From Candidatus Villigracilis affinis (GTDB lineage: Bacteria; Chloroflexota; Anaerolineae; Anaerolineales; Villigracilaceae): a stretch of 64,000 nt of DNA. Location: NCBI GenBank assembly GCA_016718275.1, contig JADKEA010000003.1:62001-126000 (forward strand). The letters are read 5' to 3'. This document shows positions 60,088 to 64,000 of this stretch, piece by piece; position 1 is the first letter of the stretch, and each line of letters begins with the position of its first letter. Both the position numbers and the translations under genes were made by a program. Under the pieces are notes generated by a model. The model worked only from the letters and a program-made list of their open reading frames with translations, was not told the DNA's origin and searched no databases.

Positions 60088-61788
60088 TTATTTCAACTTC
60101 CAGTTCTGCACACCCCAACTCATGCTGCCCCAGGTATTGAGCGTATAACCAGTCAGGTTGTCTGCAATGCCGTAGTTATCCTGGAAAAGGTAGAGATACA
60201 CCTGCGGCAGTTCATCGAGTACGGCCTGCCCTACCTTGCAGTAGGCATCCTTGCGGGTTTGAGAATCGAAGCTGGTTCCTGCGGCTTCCAAAGCAGCATC
60301 TACTTCAGAGTTGACCCAGCGGAAGTAATTTCCGCCTGTGGGGTTCTCGGCAGTAGGGATGCGTGAGGAATGATACGCATCGAAGTTGTAACCCTGCGGC
60401 TCGGTGGTGAATCCGCGGTCGAAGATCAGCATGTCGTAATCGCCCACGGCGCGCGGAGAGTTATCTTCAAAGGTGCCAAAGATGATCGAGAAGTCGTAAT
60501 TCTGAATGCGGGCTTCGATACCCACGGCCTTCAAATTTTCAACGATGAATTCCTCGGTGAGTTGCAGCGGATCGAAAGCCGTATACCCTTGCAGTTCGAG
60601 AGAGAGGCGCGTTCCATCTTCCGCATATTTCGCACCCTTCGCCACGCGGATTCCGTCATCGCCCATCACCCAGCCAGCTTCATCCAGTAATTTATTGGCG
60701 GCTTCAACATCATATCCGTTTTGGCGCGGTAGTTCACACTTGTACCAGCCATATGCAAACGGGTTGGTCGAATCGCCGACACTGCCCTTCAAAACATCCT
60801 GCTGCAATGACTGATAATTAATGGCATGGGCAATCGCCTGACGCACGCGAATATCACCCAAAATCGGGTGTGGCGCAGAGGCGGTCGGGTCGCCGTCGAA
60901 CGGCGCGCTCAGGTTGAAATCGATCGCCATGTTCCAAATGCCAGGGATGAGATATTGCTGGGCTTTGCCGGTCAGCAGGGTATCGTAATCAGCCTTGAAC
61001 TCACCGGGCCACAATTGCATCTGGGCCTCGCCGTTCAACATCATCGCGGTTTGCGCGGCAGGTTCAGGCACGATCTCAAAAACGATTTCATCGAGATAGG
61101 GCTTGCCCGCTTCGTAATAATTCGGGTTGCGTGTAAAGCTCAGGCTCTTGCCCGATTCCCAACTGCTCAAAACAAATGGGCCTGCAACTACAGGTTTGCG
61201 ATTCCATTCCCAGCTTGCCATTTCTTCGGGCTTGCCCGTGGCATGGCGCGGAAACAATCCATACGCAAATTGATCAAGATAACCCGGGTATGCTTCCGAG
61301 TATGTCAGGACAATGGTTGTGTCATCGGGCGTTTCAGTTTTGGTGATCAAATCAAAACCGCTTGTGCCGACCAATGCGCCTGAATTCGGGTTGGAGAGAA
61401 CTTCCACGGTGAATTTGACATCATCCGAAGTCAACGCCTCGCCGTCTGACCATTTCAAACCTTCCTTGAGTTTCCACGTTACTGTCAAGTAATCGCTCGA
61501 AAGGCCGCCATTTTCGGTCGTCGGAATTTCCTGCGCCAGCGTCGGGACGAAGTTTCCCGTCTCATCGATGGTGACTAGCCCGGTCATCGAAGTTGCATCC
61601 GCCGCTTGACGTACGATCGCAGCATCGGCCAGATAATAATTCAATGTGGTCGGTTCTTCAGGCAGGATGAGGACAGCGGTTCCGCCTCCGCTTGAGGCTG
61701 GTTCTGTTGCTGGGGCATTTCCTCCCCCGGAACATGCGCTCAGCACGAGTCCCAAAATGACAAGCAGGGTGAACATTTTTATTTTCAT
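60088..61788 (-). CDS. Peptide ABC transporter substrate-binding lipoprotein (family 5)
   Basis: 566 residues. Lipoprotein signal (LLVILGLVLSACSGGG), then an SBP_bac_5 protein: TVTWKLKEGLKWSDGEALTS DDVKF-type start, GPFVLSSWESGKSLSFTRNP, HPILGDIRVRQAIAHAINYQ and a C-terminal WVNSEVDAALEAAGTSFDSQ. It captures peptides or similar solutes and delivers them to the permeases encoded upstream in the same operon. ATPase genes are not in the window; they may be elsewhere. Confidence 0.93.
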   Translation of the reverse strand: MKIKMFTLLVILGLVLSACSGGGNAPATEPASSGGGTAVLILPEEPTTLNYYLADAAIVRQAADATSMTGLVTIDETGNFVPTLAQEIPTTENGGLSSDYLTVTWKLKEGLKWSDGEALTSDDVKFTVEVLSNPNSGALVGTSGFDLITKTETPDDTTIVLTYSEAYPGYLDQFAYGLFPRHATGKPEEMASWEWNRKPVVAGPFVLSSWESGKSLSFTRNPNYYEAGKPYLDEIVFEIVPEPAAQTAMMLNGEAQMQLWPGEFKADYDTLLTGKAQQYLIPGIWNMAIDFNLSAPFDGDPTASAPHPILGDIRVRQAIAHAINYQSLQQDVLKGSVGDSTNPFAYGWYKCELPRQNGYDVEAANKLLDEAGWVMGDDGIRVAKGAKYAEDGTRLSLELQGYTAFDPLQLTEEFIVENLKAVGIEARIQNYDFSIIFGTFEDNSPRAVGDYDMLIFDRGFTTEPQGYNFDAYHSSRIPTAENPTGGNYFRWVNSEVDAALEAAGTSFDSQTRKDAYCKVGQAVLDELPQVYLYLFQDNYGIADNLTGYTLNTWGSMSWGVQNWKLK

Positions 61789-61802
61789 TCTCTCTTCTCC
61801 TT

Positions 61803-62699
61803 TTATTTTTCTGAATGGATCACATACGGATCAAACGCATCGCGCAGGCCATCGCCGATGTAGTTGATCGCCATAACGGTGATAAAGATCATAAAGCCTG
61901 GAAAAAACCCCAGCCACGGCGCGCGGAAAATTTGATTCTGCGCTGTGGAAAGGATGCTGCCCCACGTAGGCGTGGGGGGCTGTACGCCGAATCCCAAATA
62001 GCTTAATCCTGATTCGGTGATGATCGCCGAAGCCATTTGCAATGTGCCACTGACCAGGATCGGTCCCACACAATTCGGCAGGATATGCTGGACGATGATA
62101 CGGAAATTGCTCCCGCCCAATGCGCGTGATGCGGTCACGAATTCCTTTTCGCGCAGTACCAGAAAAAGTCCGCGCACGAGGCGGGCGGGCCACATCCACG
62201 AAAGCGCGGCGATGATGATGATCACCACGAAGATGCTGTTTTGTAAAATGAACAGTTGTTGTTCCCGCAAAAACGCGCCAAGGATGATCAGCACGAAGAT
62301 GGTGGGGAAGGTCAAAAAGGCGTCGGTCACGCGCATTAAAGTGGAATCCAGCCAGCCGCCGAAATATCCGCTCAACGCGCCGACAGTGATGCCCAGGAAA
62401 ATAGACAACACCGTGGAAAGCAATCCCACAGCCAAAGATACACGCCCGCCATACATGATGCGCGAAAGTACATCGCGCCCGAGTTCATCGGTTCCGAACC
62501 AGTTCGCGGCATTTGGCTTGGCGAAGCTATTGGTCGGATTCTGTTCAGTGGGGCTATATGAATTCAACCCGGCAAAGACCGAAAAAAGCACAAGGACCAA
62601 CAACACACCAATGGCGATCCCAGCCAGTTTATGCTTGAAAAATCGCCGCAGGACGATGCGTCCCATGCTTTGTTCGCGGGGGAGGGGGGCATCACTCAT
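61803..62699 (-). CDS. Peptide ABC transporter permease (DppC-like)
   Basis: 298 residues, six membrane helices. N-terminal cytoplasmic segment and one helix (LAGIAIGVLLVLVLFSVFAG), then the BPD_transp_1 domain with the EAA-type loop VTASRALGGSNFRIIVQHIL and LSYLGFGVQPPTPTWGSIL, characteristic for DppC/OppC. Its start overlaps the DppB-like stop by 8 nt. Forms the membrane channel with its partner. Confidence 0.93.
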   Translation of the reverse strand: MSDAPLPREQSMGRIVLRRFFKHKLAGIAIGVLLVLVLFSVFAGLNSYSPTEQNPTNSFAKPNAANWFGTDELGRDVLSRIMYGGRVSLAVGLLSTVLSIFLGITVGALSGYFGGWLDSTLMRVTDAFLTFPTIFVLIILGAFLREQQLFILQNSIFVVIIIIAALSWMWPARLVRGLFLVLREKEFVTASRALGGSNFRIIVQHILPNCVGPILVSGTLQMASAIITESGLSYLGFGVQPPTPTWGSILSTAQNQIFRAPWLGFFPGFMIFITVMAINYIGDGLRDAFDPYVIHSEK

Positions 62700-63666
62700 A
62701 TTTCACCTGCGGGTCGAGCCAGCCATAGGCCAGGTCAGCGAGGATATTGCAGACGATGATCAACACGGCGGTGATCATGACCACACCCAACAACACGGGA
62801 TAATCCCGTCCCTTGGCGGCATCCCAAAACAGACGCCCCATGCCCGGCCACGAGAAGATCGTCTCCACGAAAAGCGCACCTGCAAACAGGCTGGGCAGGT
62901 CAAGCGCGATCAAAGTCACCAGCGGCAGGATAGCATTTCGCAAGGCATGCTTGTAATAGACCACGTTATCTTTCAACCCTTTGGCCCGCGCCGTGCGGAC
63001 GTAATCCTCGTGCAACACATCCAGCATACTTGAGCGTAGAAAACGCGAATACCACGCGATCCAGCCCAAACTCAGCGCGGTGACAGGTAAAACCAGATGC
63101 CAGATCGTATCGAGCAATTCACCTTCCTTGCCGCGCGCATTCATCCCGCCGACGGGAAACAATGGCTCGCCTGTGAATGGATTTTTCAAAGCCACATAAA
63201 ACACCACGATCAATCCCAGCCCCAACCAATACACAGGAATGGATTGCCCGATGAAGGTCACAGTGGTCATGGTGTAATCAAACAACGAATACGGCTTTCG
63301 CGCCGATAATATTCCGATTGGAATGGCGACCATTAAAGTGATCAGGAATGCCACACCGACCAATAAAAGCGTATTCGGGATGCGTTCGCCGATCATTTCA
63401 GAAACGGGGCGGCGGAACTTGATCGATTCACCCAGGTTACCGTTAAACATATCGCCCAGCCAGCGCCCGTATTGAACAGGGAGAGGATCGTTCAAACCAA
63501 GCTTTTCTTCCAACACTTCGATCTGTTCCTTCGAGATGTTCGGGTTTCGGCGTGCGGCAGTCAACGGCCCACCTGGTGCGCTGCGCACCAAAAAAAACAG
63601 CAGGATGCTGATAATGAATAGGATTGGAATGGTTTGCAGGATTCGCCGTAAGGCGTAGGTTTGCAT
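62692..63666 (-). CDS. Peptide ABC transporter permease (DppB-like)
   Basis: 324 residues, six membrane helices. It begins YALRRILQTIPILFIISILL and has LGLNDPLPVQYGRWLGDMFN, GESIKFRRPVSEMIGERIPN, and the EAA-type loop DYVRTARAKGLKDNVVYYKH, all typical of DppB/OppB. Adjacent to an amidohydrolase gene, whose stop is 2 nt upstream of its start, so the four genes form one transcript. Confidence 0.94.
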   Translation of the reverse strand: MQTYALRRILQTIPILFIISILLFFLVRSAPGGPLTAARRNPNISKEQIEVLEEKLGLNDPLPVQYGRWLGDMFNGNLGESIKFRRPVSEMIGERIPNTLLLVGVAFLITLMVAIPIGILSARKPYSLFDYTMTTVTFIGQSIPVYWLGLGLIVVFYVALKNPFTGEPLFPVGGMNARGKEGELLDTIWHLVLPVTALSLGWIAWYSRFLRSSMLDVLHEDYVRTARAKGLKDNVVYYKHALRNAILPLVTLIALDLPSLFAGALFVETIFSWPGMGRLFWDAAKGRDYPVLLGVVMITAVLIIVCNILADLAYGWLDPQVKYE

Positions 63667-63668
63667 GA

Positions 63669-64000
63669 TTAGGCCTCGAAAACGATTTTTCCGTCCACGA
63701 TGGTCATGGTTGGTTTGGCGGTCAGGATTTCTTTTGGATCCAGTGCAAACAGGTCGTGTGAGAACAAGACCACGTCGGCCAGATAGCCTTCCTTGATCTG
63801 TCCCTTTTCATTTTCCTTGAATTCGGCATAGGCCGCATCGCGGGTGTAGCCGATGATGAGTTCTTCCAGCGAAAGGGTTTGGTCGGGGTCAGTGGGATTC
63901 CATTTTTCGCGGTTCAGCCCCACATGCAGGTTGATCATTGGGTCATAGGGAGCCACAGGCCAGTCACTTCCAAAGGCGATGTTATTGCCTGCTTCTTTCA
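63669..64000 (-). CDS. Amidohydrolase family protein, C-terminal part (runs off window)
   Basis: About 110 residues to the window edge. KEAGNNIAFGSDWPVAPYDP, with the metal-site Asp in GSDWP, and EELIIGYTRDAAYAEFKENE, KGQIKEGYLADVVLFSHDLF and TIVDGKIVFEA are the C-terminal features of YtcJ/Amidohydro_3 proteins. It probably hydrolyses an amide or related bond of a substrate taken up by the adjacent peptide transporter. The N-terminal metal-binding motif is outside the window. Confidence 0.85.
   Translation of the reverse strand, partial: KEAGNNIAFGSDWPVAPYDPMINLHVGLNREKWNPTDPDQTLSLEELIIGYTRDAAYAEFKENEKGQIKEGYLADVVLFSHDLFALDPKEILTAKPTMTIVDGKIVFEA

Noticed and set aside
62017..63033. 338-codon open frame on the plus strand opposite the ABC permeases
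   Set aside because: Composition is unlike a real protein and both permeases on the minus strand are complete and conserved.
1..64000. CRISPR arrays, tRNA or rRNA genes, insertion sequences and prophage
   Set aside because: I looked for regular direct repeats, cloverleaf patterns, transposase motifs and phage structural genes and found none that could be supported.

Overview
The window looks like a chromosomal piece of an Anaerolineae-type bacterium (phylum Chloroflexota). The pointers are the many lipoproteins whose signal peptide is followed by a Pro/Thr/Ala-rich linker, GAF/PAS-free but roadblock- and V4R-rich signalling, a typical N-terminus of a chloroflexal L,D-transpeptidase, and Gram-variable housekeeping genes with no outer-membrane machinery. 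This taxonomic call is inference from gene content. No tRNA, rRNA, CRISPR array, transposase or phage gene was seen.

Layout. 0-5 kb: a truncated L,D-transpeptidase, then a signalling block (roadblock/LC7, V4R, response regulator with a degenerate GGDEF, GT2 glycosyltransferase, 7TM-type histidine kinase). 5.4-7.3 kb: typA/bipA. 7.3-14.5 kb: a minus-strand operon for tyrosine catabolism (hppD, FAH-family hydrolase, hmgA) with a cupin, a degenerate GGDEF protein, two lipoproteins and a serine hydrolase. 14.6-23 kb: a YwaF-type membrane protein with a decayed second copy beside it, a membrane-anchored protein, a phosphatase-like protein, YbaK, a methyltransferase, a Nudix hydrolase, pirin, a nucleoside-kinase-like ATPase and a matrixin metalloprotease. 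23.7-34.8 kb: a conflict/signalling island with a nucleoside-deoxyribosyltransferase-like + TPR + SLOG-like protein, a SLATT-type membrane protein, a TIR-TM-WD40 protein and two C39-like peptidase/SH3 proteins. 37-39.5 kb: a second TIR gene paired with an unknown membrane protein. 39.6-44.2 kb: small housekeeping and hypothetical genes. 44.5-47.5 kb: alaS behind an alanine-rich leader peptide and terminator. 47.5-52 kb: an operon with a sugar-phosphate cyclase (EEVS-type), UbiG- and UbiA-like enzymes, a LuxS-like protein and a TIM-barrel isomerase. 52-54.7 kb: a TlpA-like thioredoxin, a two-domain protein disulfide oxidoreductase with an in-frame UGA at its active-site cysteine, and an ECF sigma/anti-sigma pair. 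54.8-64 kb: alpha-glucosidase, a VWA lipoprotein and a peptide ABC transporter with an amidohydrolase.

Two cross-cutting observations matter for reading this annotation. First, at least eleven single-base frame breaks interrupt otherwise well-conserved genes, including three in alaS. Most lie in short homopolymers, so they look like residual sequencing errors, and I give merged coordinates for those genes. Second, several genes have a consensus -10 box 6-8 nt before the start codon and no ribosome binding site, which suggests leaderless mRNAs. One 20-bp spacer appears to drive two such genes in opposite directions from a single palindromic -10.
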